A stretch of 64,000 nt of DNA, taken from positions 422,835 through 486,834 of the forward strand of contig CAMPDV010000201.1 in NCBI GenBank assembly GCA_946699065.1. The letters are read 5' to 3'. Below, piece by piece: positions 33,410 through 44,545 of the stretch. The DNA is from Loxodes magnus. Lineage: Eukaryota > Ciliophora > Karyorelictea > Loxodida > Loxodidae. The first letter of the stretch is position 1. Each line of letters begins with the position of its first letter. Made by a program: the position numbers and the translations under genes. The notes under the pieces were generated by a model. The model did no database searches. It saw only the letters and a list, made by a program, of their open reading frames with translations, and was not told where the DNA came from.

Positions 33410-34102
33410 TGTAATATTTCGCTTTTTTATTTTTTAGAGAATTTCCTGTTTAAATGTTTTGTTCAAAGTTCTGTTATTTCTTAGAAGCCATTTTCATATA
33501 ATAAAAAGTTAAAGAAATGTTTAAAATAATCTAACTTATGTCATTACTCAATTAAGCTAAAAAAGCTAATAAGTGAAAGAGATTAAAATAGTCTACAGAT
33601 AAGATTTAATACAATCAAAAATAAATTAATTATAAATTAAATCGAAGTGTTCTAAGGCTATTTTAAAAGATTTATCTTTCTCATTATAAGATAAAATAAA
33701 AAAGTTTTTAAAAAGATAAATCTACTTTACTATTTTAAATGAAAAACTAGCAGCAAATCTCTATGCAAAAAATGATAGGAAATTTCGTAAATAATATTTA
33801 AAGATAGTATTTCTGTATCTGACTATTAAAATAAAAAAACTAATTTACCTTTATCTTTACATAAGAATCATTTAAAATTTAAATATATTTAGGATTTAAT
33901 TCTTGTATTATTTCCATTTTTATCAAAAAAAGATATCACATATTTATTGCTTTATTAGTTCAAGTTATTAATCTATCTCATCTTTTTCTATATTTTGAGT
34001 TTATAATTATGAGAGTTATAACTCAAAGCAGCTATTTTATTCACATATTAGTTCATCTTTTAGTGAATACAAAGCTAAAATTAAATAAATCTCTCAATCA
34101 AT
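33410..34102. other. AT-rich; possible 5' part of the PAS-like gene
   Basis: Around 33910-34090 the plus strand gives hydrophobic runs (H-I-F-I-A-L-L-V-Q-V-I-N-L; F-I-H-I-L-V-H-L-L), perhaps transmembrane segments of the gene that is open from 34103 in another frame. Nothing else is supported. Confidence 0.3.
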
Positions 34103-34853
34103 ATGTTTTGTGCTTCTAATAAATCTCAATTTCAATTAAGAGAGATAAAGGTGATGCTTAAATCAGCTTTTTATTAAAGCTTAGTTTATAATAATCTCCA
34201 ATATAAGCCACATTTTATTTCTAGATTTAATGAAATTAAATTAAAAAGAAGTGATTATAGTAACTATAAAGACTCTACTTCATTCATATAGAAAAAAGAG
34301 AAATATTAAGATAGACAATAAGAAATAAAATTATAAATAGAGAACTTTACAAGTAACTGTTTTAATAATCAAACTGCATTAGTATTTATTTATATAAAAT
34401 AAAATAAATTTAAATGCTTAGTAAACAGAAATGAATTTAAATTCTTTATCTTAGGAAACTTCTAAGAAAAGTTTATAATACTAGCCAACTATTTTAGAAA
34501 TTTGAGATAGATGTTGTCAAATACGAAATATACTCAAATATTAAAACAATTGCACATTTTTAAAATATCTAAACTATCAACTCAGAACCAAATATCAAAA
34601 AAGGATATAACATTAAAAATAATAAATTTGAAGAGCGACAAATAGATATAACAAAGACTGAGTAAATTATTATTTTTATAGAATAAAATAACTAAAACAC
34701 ATTGGTACTATAAAGAGTTTTTGATGAGGACTATAAAAGATTTATAATTTATAATATGAATAGAACTGAACATTATGAAACGTAATTCTATTAAAATTTT
34801 ATAAAACTAAATAAAATCAAAGAAAGAAATTTATATTATATAGATTATAGATT
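34103..34853 (+). CDS. Possible PAS-like domain membrane protein, partial
   Basis: ATG at 34103 opens about 250 codons that stay protein-like. The segment C-F-N-N-Q-T-A-L-V-F-I-Y-I and the following V-N-R-N-E-F-K-F-F-I-L-G-N-F resemble the sensor domain of large ciliate PAS proteins (pattern D-x-x-A-x-V-F...V-N-x-x-F). The C-terminal part is Lys/Leu-rich. The frame runs into the end of the ORF1 element on the opposite strand at 34866, which may have truncated it. Family assignment is inferred from pattern only. Confidence 0.35.
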
Positions 34854-34865
34854 AATATTAAGTTT

Positions 34866-35775
34866 GGCGATCTTTGAGGAATTTCACCTCTTCCCGCCAA
34901 TCACCGGATTACTCCGGGATTAAGTCAAAATTTTAAAAATTTCTCCTCTCACACCCACTTGATCTTGTTATGGCTAGTTCCATCTTCCGTTTCGCGAAAG
35001 TTTCTTCTTATAAATGGTTCCAATTTCTGTCATTCATAGTTTTTCTTTTATTCTCCTCTGCTGCAATTATCTAACCTTTCTTTTTTGTGCTTATTGCTTT
35101 CTCTATTTTTCCCAGTATCGGTTCTTGAAGCTCAGGAATTCCTAGCATTTTCTTCACAAATGTTGCTCTGAATTGCAATAAAGCATCTTTTTACAATCTT
35201 GATTGATTGGTCTTCTTCAATTTCTTGTCAATTTCTTCAATCAGCATTGGGTCGCCTTTCTGCCCTTTTAGTTTCTCTTCTAGTCTCTCAAGTCTGTTGT
35301 AAAATTCAGTCTGTTTTTAATGCTAATTCTGGGATTAGCTAGTTTAATCCGACGATATGTTTCAGAAATCATTCAGTTCTCGTTCTAAGACATAAGTCTT
35401 GACTCTATTCCTTCAGTAGGTCAAACTTTTCCATTAATTTGTCATTATCTTTCTTGTGTTTCCTAACCTCTTTCTGGAGGTTTAGCACTATTCTGATGAG
35501 CTATTCCATGCTCATCTGGCCAGAGGGATTGAATTTCGTCACCTCTTGGTGGATAGCAGACTTCATCTGCTTTCTTGGTTTCTCAGCTGAGATTGGAGTA
35601 TCTATATGGACTGTCTTCAATACTTGCTTCCGCTCTTCTTGTTAAATTCCATGTTGTTAGTTCAGTATAGATTAGGATAAAGATAGAGAAGATTAGTAAG
35701 TCTTGGTTTCCTTCTTCCTCTCTTCCTTTTCGGCTTAGGAAGAGGTGGTATAAAAGCCTGATTTGAAACCTTCAA
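34866..35775 (-). pseudogene. ORF1 element, family C, copy 2 (no knuckle, frame break)
   Basis: The 5' hairpin CTCTTCCT-AAGCCGAA-AAGGAAGAG corresponds to the hairpin at 24.65 kb and in LINE 1. The protein has H-Q-E-V-T-K-F-N-P-S-G-Q-M-S-M-E-Q-L-I, then a coiled coil. A change of frame near 35420 leads into R-L-E-R-L-E-E-K-L-K-G and a basic helical region. No CCHC motif is seen. The 3' end is a GGCG...CGCC hairpin (34905-34867). Confidence 0.6.
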
Positions 35776-37280
35776 TCATTTTATTAATTAATTTATATTA
35801 TATCAGGATAAAATTGGTATAATCTAAATATAAAGATTAAAAAGAATGCGAAATCTATGATATTAAAACGTAGACATTCAGAAGTATCAGTTTAATTTAT
35901 CTATCAGTAAATCTTTTTGCATGTGATATATGCGAGGAAAAGATATTTGTGTTTGGAGGATGAAATAACAAAAAAAGGAGGATGAAAAATATAAATATAT
36001 GATTAATTGATTGTAGTTGTAAGATATATTTATGATTTTAGATTAAAGCATCAAATACAATTCTTATTATATATATTTGATTAAAAAAGAATCTTAAAGT
36101 TAGACATTTTATTGAAGTTAAATCTTAATTCTTATTAATTTTTCACTATGGAAATTGCCATTCCTAAGGATAATTATCCTATGAATAAAGCTTATTCACA
36201 TAAACTTCATATTTAGAAATAAATTCTTATGTAACTCTTTACATATCTGTCATTGAAAAATATCTAAGGACAAACATATGACAAACACCAGCAAGTCGCA
36301 TTTTCATTTAAGATTCTATAAAATAGCTCTTTGATTTTTCCCAGTTTTTGCTCCAAACATTCCATCTAAAGTCATAACAATAGAAAAAAACAGGGATGGC
36401 TAGACTTCAATATATATACTTATATTTTTTATATTTGCTAATAAACTTCTAATCTATTATATGAGTAGCATCAAGCTCTATTTTTTATTTTCATAAGCAT
36501 TAAAGAATCAATCATATAATTTCTTATTATATAACCTTCTTTTCCATTTTATTATAAATAAAATAATCATAAAATATAAGAAACTTAAATAAACATTAAT
36601 TTTAGTATTAAACGATTTTCGCAAATACTAAAAGAGGAAAGTTTTATTTAAGAAATTTGAATGAAATAGTAATAAGAAATTGGGTAATTAATGATTAATT
36701 AAAAAGTTAAATACTTTGTATTCAATAATTTGATGGTTTTTTACATTTATAGTTACTATTTTTATATAATCTAATTTTATTTAAATTTTTAAATAATAAA
36801 AGCTTAAAGAACTGTTTAAAGATTAAATGTAAGATTAAAAAATGAATTAATATCAGCAGTTTCAATTAATTATAATATATTATTTTGCTTATTTTAAAAA
36901 AGGTTTTAAAAATAAATAAAGGCTTTTTAAAAACTTTTTGATTTAAAACTAAAATAATTTCTAATTAATAAATACAAAGCAAAGTTACAGTAATAAGGAT
37001 ATAAACTCTTTGATATAGCTTTTGATATAATATTTCATTAATAATTAAATAATTAAAAATAGAAGCATTATTTATACTGGAATATCCAAAATCAATTTAT
37101 ATCTGACTAATCTTTAAGGTAAAAGTAGAATTTTATAAACATTGTATTAATAATAGTATACTTATAAATATACTTAATAAATAATTTAGTATTTAGTTAT
37201 AGTTAAATTAAGTCAGGAAAATTATTTTCATAAGAGTATTTATTATATTAAAGTGATTATTTAAGTAATATAAATAAAAA
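35776..37280. other. AT-rich upstream region of the WD40 gene
   Basis: The last 700 bases are similar to 53640-54300 upstream of the second WD40 copy, so the duplication includes upstream DNA. A possible minus-strand frame at 36400-36130 (L-R-Y-F-S-M-T-D-M-Q-R) has no recognised domain. Confidence 0.4.
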
Positions 37281-38343
37281 ATGGAAAATAAAGAAATTCT
37301 ATTTATTAAAACTATTTTTTTACGAAAACTGTTAAGACAAAGAATTGATTCCCTAGGCAGAATACCTCTTCTTCTTTTTAAATATGAAATCCTACCCAAT
37401 TTGTGTTTTTAAAAACTTGTCAATAAAATCAATTATGACTAAAATTAAGGTAATTCTTAATATTTTAGATTAAGTTTTCACTGGCCATTTATATGCAGTT
37501 TTATCGGTTGTAATATCAAGAGACTAGAAATGAATTATTTCAACATCTTGAGATAAAACGATAAAGATTTGGGATTTCCAGACTGGAAGGTGTATGAGAA
37601 CTTTGAATGGACATACGGATTGAGTTTACTCGGTAGAAATATCAAGAGACTAGAAATGAATTGTAACGGGAAGCCGAGATAAAACGATAAAAATTTGGAA
37701 TTTCTAGACTGGAATCTGTACGAGAACTTTAAATGGACATATGGATTGAGTCTACTCAGTAAAAATAACAAGTAACCAGAAATTAATTGTAACAGAAAGT
37801 GTAGATACAACAATAAAGATTTGGGATTTCCAGACTGGAAATTGTACAAGATCTTTGACTGGACATACACATTCAATTAGATCGGTAGCAATAACCAGTG
37901 ACCAAAAATGAATTGTAACGGGAAATCGAGATGAAACGATAAAGATCTGGTCTTTCTTAACTGGTTAGCTTATTCGAACTCTGACTGATCATTAAAACTG
38001 GATTGGATAGATAATCTTATCTCTGGATAATAAATATATAATATCATGTTCTGCTGATTAATCAATTAAAGTATGGAACTTTTAGAATGGATAATGCATT
38101 CAAACTCTTACAGGTCACACAAATGTTGTGTTTAGTATTCAAATTAGTAATGATTCAAGTGCTATATTTTCTGGTTCTTGAGACAAGATAATCAAGATAT
38201 GGAACTTCTAAACAGGAGAATGTATTTAAACTCTCTTAGGCAATACTTAAGAAGTAAATTCAATAGCATTAAGCAAGGATAATAAATGGATTATATCAGG
38301 ATCTTGTGATAGCACTGTGAGGAAGTGGAGAATAGCGAATTGA
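37281..38343 (+). CDS. Seven-blade WD40 protein with a 19-nt intron
   Basis: Exon 1 is 37281-37449 and exon 2 is 37469-38343. The intron GTAATTCTTAATATTTTAG (37450-37468) joins phase 1 exons, and the spliced length 1,044 is exactly 348 codons, ending on TGA at 38341. The 55-residue N-terminus (MENKEILFIK...) precedes seven WD repeats of about 42 residues, for example S-R-D-Q-K-W-I-V-T-G-S-R-D-K-T-I-K-I-W-N-F, where the first W is TGA. Seven blades make a complete propeller, so this is probably an intact scaffold protein; its partner is unknown. Repeats 1-4 are unusually similar to each other. Confidence 0.9.
37450..37468 (+). other. 19-nt intron
   Basis: GTAATTCTTAATATTTTAG has canonical GT/AG ends. 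Removing it restores frame between the N-terminus and blade 1. The paralogue has a 20-nt version at 54467-54486. It shares the TTCTTAA core with introns in the micro-exon arrays. Confidence 0.85.
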
Positions 38344-38524
38344 GGGGAGGCAAATATATTTAAGACTTTAAATTTTACAACTTAAGAAGTCAATTATTAA
38401 AGTTAAGTAAATTCATGCAAATATCTATATTAACAAGATTATAAAATAAAAGTCCTTTAAATATAAAGGTAATTTCATTTGTATGTATGATTCTTATTAA
38501 TTATAAAAGATTATATTATTAAGT

Positions 38525-38665
38525 CCGTTAAAGAGTTCAATTTTATACAGGACCTGCAAGGTATCCGCACTGGATCTCAAAGGGGTTTGAGAGCAGATGC
38601 AATCTTAGAATAAGGATTTCTCAAAGTTTATAAAGGGAGATAATGCATCCTCTGAAATATTAAAT
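38525..38665. other. Isolated GC-richer segment, possibly a single-copy SINE or RNA gene
   Basis: Base composition rises sharply in an AT-rich setting (ACCTGCAAGGTATCCGCACTGG...GGGAGATAATGCATCC). No second copy was noticed in the window and no coding frame is convincing. Flanks 38344-38524 and 38666-39269 are AT-rich with nothing recognised. Confidence 0.35.
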
Positions 38666-39269
38666 AAGAATTCCAGAATAACTACACATACACAAATATT
38701 AGAAAGAAAAAGGATATTTTCTTTTAATAAGAGAATAAAATAAAAAATATATATAAAAATAGTTCTATTTATTAGCATTCAACTATTAAAAGCAAATGTT
38801 TCATATAAATTTGCTACGATAAATAAAAACTTGGAAATAGTTGGTATAAAAATTAATTTTTTGGAATAAAGCTTAAAGAAAATTAAATTAGGCTTATTAA
38901 TAATCCAGACAAACATGTTAGAAATCTAATAAATAAATAATTTACTTAAAGAAACTAAATTTTTATCTTTAGGAGTTTATAGGAAAAAGTAAATATAAGC
39001 TTAACTTTAAAGTTATATAAAGAAAATAATTTTAAATTAAAATTAAAAATAGAAAATTCATTTCTTAGGATCAAAATAATGGTAAAGGATAATAAACACA
39101 TCTATAAAGAAATATTTGGATATTAAATTTCTTTAACAAAAGATTTTAGTAAATTAAAGAGATAAGCGAAGTATATAAATATAAAACCATGCTAAGGATT
39201 AAAAATTAATTTAATTTCTAGAAGCCGAATTAAAATATAAAATGATAAATAAATAAATTAATTAATTAA

Positions 39270-39640
39270 CGTGGGTCTGCCATTATAGGCTATCCACGGA
39301 TTAATGTTTTAATAAAATAGTCTTGATGCTATTTTCTCCTTGTTTTAATTCACAAATGTGAAACCTTCTTCTCTATTCTTTTGATTCGGTCTAAGGCCGG
39401 AGTTGAAATTCTTAAGGAATTCTCATTCTAGTACAAATGTCACTCTTGAGTATCTTCTATAGTTAAAAATCTTAGTTTATTTTTGCCTCAGCTATGCCTT
39501 GCTTTCCACCAAGCTCCTATCCAAGTTGACGGCATAGTGAATAGGAGAGCTTCTGAGGCGCGGACTACAGAATAAGGCTCGCTTTTTCTGATATTAAGTC
39601 TCAAGCTAGAGACTAGCTCAAAACTCACCGTCCATATTTT
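39270..39640 (-). mobile_element. SINE family F, copy 1
   Basis: On the minus strand a GC-rich head (AGCTCTCCTATTCACTATGCC...GGATAGGAGCTTGG) is joined to a body with AACTCCGGCC and a 3' hairpin CCGTGGATAGCC...GACCCACG followed by TTAATTAATT. Body and tail match 41250-41560, but the head is different. Confidence 0.7.
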
Positions 39641-40025
39641 AAATTATTATAAAATGATAATAATTTACATATTTTAAGAATGAACAAATGATTAAAAGTG
39701 TATAAAGAACTAAGAAATGATATATATAATTAAAAGCATATGAACTATTATTATGAGATAAATTAAAATAATTGTAAATAAGAGCTATAAATATTCTATT
39801 GCTATATTATTACAATAGAAAGTAAAATAGTTATAAAGAAATGGATTGAAACTAAATAAAACTTCTAGTAAATTATCTCATAAATCCATAATTATGATAA
39901 CAGTATATATTTAAATATTACTTTCATTTTTATTATTATGTATTTAACTAAAAATAAAACCTTATTGACACTGTGTAATTATTTAACTTATTCATAGTCT
40001 AGCAATTTTGGAGTAGTTAATATAC

Positions 40026-41110
40026 ATGAGCTAGATAAATAAAAAAATAGTAAACGAAAAATTTTATTGTAAATGTAAAAATTATCCAAGAATTCTTAAT
40101 AGAAACAGTAGCTTAAAAATAGGTTTAACTAAAACGATATGTTTATATGAATCATGTTGTCATGATAATGATATAACTGACTTAAATATAGAAGTGGAAA
40201 AGATTCCTTTAGAATATAAAATTGAAATAAAGGAAGAAAGCAGACATAAGAAGTTAGAGACTATCATTTTAAATTAATTATTGACATTTCTGGTTCAATG
40301 TGCTCATATTTTGAAGAATTGAAGAAATAATAAAACTATTTATAAATAGCTTAATCGAAAATAATCCTACTTATAAAGTTTGGATAATATTTTCCGAAGA
40401 TAATGTTTTAATTTGAGGAGATTGTCCCCTAAATGTATTTATGCTTTAAGGTAGTAGCAACTAAAAATAGATAGGAAATATTTATAAAAAGAATCGATAT
40501 AATACATCTCTCTTTCTGTCAAAGAAAGTGAATAAAGCAAGCGTAATATAATAGATTAACTTTAAGTTGAAGTTTTACTGCGTTAGGACCTGTTATTCTT
40601 GATGCTATATGACGAGAGCAGGACATTGAAGAGCGAAAATAGTATTAGTAACTGATGGAATGGCAAATTAAGGTTTATAGAGACCAGAGTTTTATAATCA
40701 ATGTTAAGAAATAGTATAAAAAGCCATATTGATATTTCCGTTTTTGATTTTGGAGATGTAAATTGTGATTTAGTGTACTTAAGAGTGTTTACTGAAAAAA
40801 TTCAACAAAGTAATGAAGGAGAAAAGTAAAAGAATAATTAGGATAAATAAGCAAAATATAGCCTCAGCATCTTGAAGAAAATGTAGCACAATTTGTATAA
40901 AACTAACTAAAAGCACAAGATATTTAATAAAGATAAGTTTACCTTAAAGCTGTTAAATTAATTCTACTGAATTAAATTGTATTAGTTGAAAAGTATCAGA
41001 TGTTTATAATGATTCAGTAATACAATTTTCCTATATTTATTATCAATAAGAATCAAATAAAACTCAATTCGATGGAAACTAAAATGTTAAAGAAGAGAAG
41101 TAAGAAATTT
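40026..41110 (+). pseudogene. von Willebrand A (vWA) domain gene with frameshifts
   Basis: A Cys-rich N-terminal stretch (C-K-C, C-L-Y-E-S-C-C-H) starts at ATG 40026. In a shifted frame follows F-K-L-I-I-D-I-S-G-S-M, the D-x-S-x-S metal-site motif of vWA domains. Later come K-I-V-L-V-T-D-G-M-A-N-Q-G and D-I-S-V-F-D-F-G in two further frames. At least three one-base shifts are needed, and none sits at an obvious small intron, so the gene is probably dead. A functional relative would be a vWA adhesion or ubiquitin-pathway type protein. Confidence 0.6.
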
Positions 41111-41249
41111 GGATATAAAAGTAGCAAGAAAACAATACTCATGATCGAATTAAAAATTTTCATCATACCTATGCTTAAGTAAATAGTGCAAATTAAGTTG
41201 AAAATCATTTAAATGAAATCTTAAATATAGCATAAATTAATTAATTCAT

Positions 41250-41775
41250 TAAATTAACGTGGTCCACATTGTTTGGCTTACCAAGACAAAATAAAGAAAC
41301 CAAATTTAGTTATTAATAATAGGGTAGAAATATTTCTAGCTTTATCTGGTCTCTTTGCTTCTTGTCTTCTTCTCTTCTTCTCTTCTTCTCTCTGATTTTA
41401 TAATCAAAATTGATTGCCTTCACTCTTGTATTTTTCCAAAGGCCGGAGTTAAAAGGGATTAGAGAGCATTCCAATATTAGTGTCAAATGACTCAATTAAG
41501 TTAATTCTATTAAGTAATAATTATTTTAATCTCAGTCATGTCTTTGTTGTTTTCGATTTCCTGATCAGATAATGACATATAGAATCAGGACAACTCTGAG
41601 ATCTGCATTTCGGTTCCCTTTAGTCGACCTCTAGTACCGATAGAGAGAACCCTCAAGCAAGTAAGGCTTATCACACAATGGGCGCGTCCTTACTTGTATG
41701 TGGTGGCATCTATTGCAAGAGTAGTTGCAATGGAGACATGACTGCACCGGATTACCTGCTCAATCGATTAAAAAC
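41250..41775 (-). mobile_element. Composite SINE: family A head joined to family F body and tail
   Basis: On the minus strand 41775-41560 carries the family A head (CAGGTAATCCGGTGCAGTCATG, ATAGATGCCACCACA). From 41560 to 41250 the family F body (AACTCCGGCC) follows, then the tail hairpin TGG...CCACGTTAATT. A (GAAGAA)n-like purine run lies at 41358-41393. The combination shows that heads and tails are exchanged. Confidence 0.7.
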
Positions 41776-42715
41776 CAGAATCCATTTTAAAAATAGATTT
41801 ATATTAATAAAACAAATAATAGAGTTTATAAGTATAAACCGATTCGAAAGATAGTGCTGAATGAGAAAATTCAGAATCTTAGCTATAAGTACAAGTCTAA
41901 GAGAAAGAACTTAAAATTAAAACTGAGACTCTCAAACAAGTTCTAGTAAACCAAATTTAAAAATATAGAAATATTAAAATAAAAGCTAAGGTTTTGAAAT
42001 AAAATAAGATCCAAGCTGTTGTTTAATGTTTCAAATTTATTTTAAAAGGATAAACTGATTAAAAATGCTAGTAGTGGCTATACTTTTTGAAAATTTTTCT
42101 TTTTAGTCATTTTTGTTTATTTTTAAATGGATCACTTTTACTAAACATCACGTTATATAAATTTAATTTTATCTTATTTATCTTAATTTACGAATTAAAT
42201 TGAATTGTTTAAATAAAGAATTTACAATTAATTTGCTTAAAAGGAAAATCTTTAAACAATAAAAACTATAAAAATGATTTATCATCTAGTTAAAATAAAA
42301 AAATACTTTCATAATAAGTTATTACTAAATTTTTCTTTTTAATTAATAAATATTTAAAATGACAATAGTAAAATAATAATAAACTTTATCTGATTTTTAG
42401 CATTCAATGATTTAATTTTTCATCTTTTACAATTTATTTACATGATAATAGCCAATAATCAAATAGTTTAATAGTTATTGATTAAAAAGTGTTGAAGATT
42501 CACTTTAACTTTTAATAGTTTATCTTTAATCAATATAATTTAGCTTTTTTTCTGTTTCTTAAGTTTAAAATTTTTCTTAAATGATATACAAATTTTAATT
42601 TATTTAGGTATATAAAAATTTAAATTTGGAAAATTTAAAATATCTATGATTGTGATATTTAATTATTACTAATATAAATTTCCAAGTTATTTCTCTTCTC
42701 GCGTAATATTTTAAT
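41776..42715. other. AT-rich intergenic region
   Basis: No coding frame, repeat or structured element could be supported. Confidence 0.4.
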
Positions 42716-43215
42716 ATGACTCTGAAAAAATTTATTTATGAAGAATCTTTATTTTACAATATTTTTCTTGAGAATCTATTTAATTATTTTAATGAATATT
42801 ATGGTATTTAATAATTCTTATTATTCTGAAGACTTTTAATTAAATATTCATTATTTTCTTTTATCCTTTACTTTCTAAAAAATTTCTAAAATTATCTTAG
42901 CTTTTAGAAAATATTCTAGCAATAATATATCTTAATTAAAGTATTATATCTAAAAATTATTTTTACATCAGTTAACTCATCAATAGTTCTAAAAAATCTT
43001 AACTTTTAATTTGAGAAGTAATTTCTTGAGGTCTCTCAGTTTTATATTTATTTTATTATTCATTTTAATACATCTTTAGCAATCTTTCTTTTTCTCTCTT
43101 ATAGATTTGTCAACTAAGCATCTTTTTTAATCTATCTATTTTTTTATTGACATTCTAGATCAAATTGAATGATTAATTTTAATTAAAAGTTTTATAAAGA
43201 AAATTTCCAGCCTAT
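42716..43215 (+). CDS. Hypothetical hydrophobic protein
   Basis: ATG at 42716 opens about 165 codons (MTLKKFIYEESLFYN) with a strong bias to Phe, Leu, Ile and Tyr and several possible membrane helices. I recognise no family, and the composition is also what AT-rich noncoding DNA gives in this code, so this is a weak call. SINE B begins 85 bases downstream. Confidence 0.25.
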
Positions 43216-43299
43216 GAATCAGCTCTGTATTAATTAATGAGATATTTTATTATTTTATTTAAACTCTTTTTATTTAATTATATATTTTTTTTTTAATTA

Positions 43300-43646
43300 G
43301 GATGGAAAACCCTTTCCTTCGGATGCTGCTTGGAGGCCCAGCAAAGTAACTAAAAAATGAGCACGGACGGAGGATAAATCTGAGGAAGAGAAACCAATAA
43401 CAAGAGAAGATAGATTCAACAAGCTGGAGAACTCTGAATACCAGGAGAAAACCTTCTTCATCATAGATCAAAAAAAGATGCACCCGTAATCGCATATTGC
43501 ATCATATGCTTTGGAAGGAAAAATTACAGGGACGTACTGCAGGAAGAGAAAACAAGGATAGAGAGGCCCATCAAAAAATTTTCACATTAAATAAAATTAA
43601 TTTAAAGAGCTGCGCACCAACGAGAGTGCTACGCGCTCTATAATCC
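43300..43646 (+). mobile_element. SINE family B, copy 2
   Basis: Same element as 11932-12312. It starts near GATGGAAAACCCTTTCC, includes GACGTACTGCAGGAAGAG, and ends in the shared hairpin GAGCTGCGCACC...GTGCTACGCGCTCTATAATC. Confidence 0.8.
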
Positions 43647-44210
43647 AATTTATTTATATCATATCTATTTTTATTCTAAAACGCTATCTATCAATTTTCA
43701 TTATTTAAATTTCTTTTCATGCTCTATTTAATAATTTTCTCAACCTATTATATTAATTAAATACACCCAATCAACTTTTCAAATAAAAAAGAAAAGTTTT
43801 GACTATTATGAATAACTTAAGCATAAATTTTTTTAAGTATCTTAATTATTAATTTTTAGATTAGTTAGCAAAGTTTATATCTCTTATATTTTTCTGGAGT
43901 TTCTAAAAGTAATAAATCTATTAATATTCCCTTATTTCTTAAATATAACTTATTTTTAATTAGAATATTTAATAGTTTACTCTATGATTTCTATATACCA
44001 TATAGCTTGATTATAAACTAATCAATTGCTTTTTATTTAAAGGATTATTCTTTGAAATTTGTTTCATTAATAGAATATCTAAACCCATACCTCTATAAGA
44101 GTTATAATTAGCTTCGATGAATTAGAGCATCAATATATTACTTTTTTTGCTTTCCAATAAACTCAGAAATATTTAATCTATTCTTCTATTTTATTTTTAT
44201 TTTTTTAAAA
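43647..44210. other. AT-rich intergenic region
   Basis: Nothing recognised between the two SINEs. Confidence 0.4.
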
Positions 44211-44545
44211 CAGCCATAGTTGTTCGAAGGTGAACAACAAGGTCATCTTCATCAGAGGTTGGGGAAGTTAAGTACTCATAAGCGACTTTATGTCTTCCTC
44301 TGCTTTGGTGATGCAATGAGACAAAATCCTGCCATGTCCTTGGACCTCCAACAAGTAGAAAGGTTCATGAGTATTCTTAAATTATATCAGTATTGAACAT
44401 TTTTATCAGTACTGAATAATTATACCAGTATTGAACAAGATCTACCAGTATCTGATAATTTTATCAGTAAGAAACATTCTTGTAAGTATGAAACATTTTT
44501 TTTAAAGAGCTGCGCACCAATGAGAGTGCTACGCGCTCTATAATC
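44211..44545 (+). mobile_element. 5S rRNA-derived SINE
   Basis: The head (44211-44355) follows the 5S rRNA layout: GCCATAG near the start, TCATCAGAGGTTGGGGAAGTTAAG where 5S has the A-box region ending GAAGTTAAG, and GGTGATGCAATGAGAC...ATCCTG where 5S has the C-box (GGATGGGAGACC-CCTG). A middle part of five or six degenerate TATCAGTATTGAACA-type repeats follows. The end is the common tail GAGCTGCGCACC...GTGCTACGCGCTCTATAATC. The body therefore has an internal pol III promoter and borrows its tail. Confidence 0.7.

Noticed and set aside
44211-44355. Functional 5S rRNA gene
   Set aside because: Many changes in the helices, an added repeat region and a retroposon tail show it is a derived SINE.
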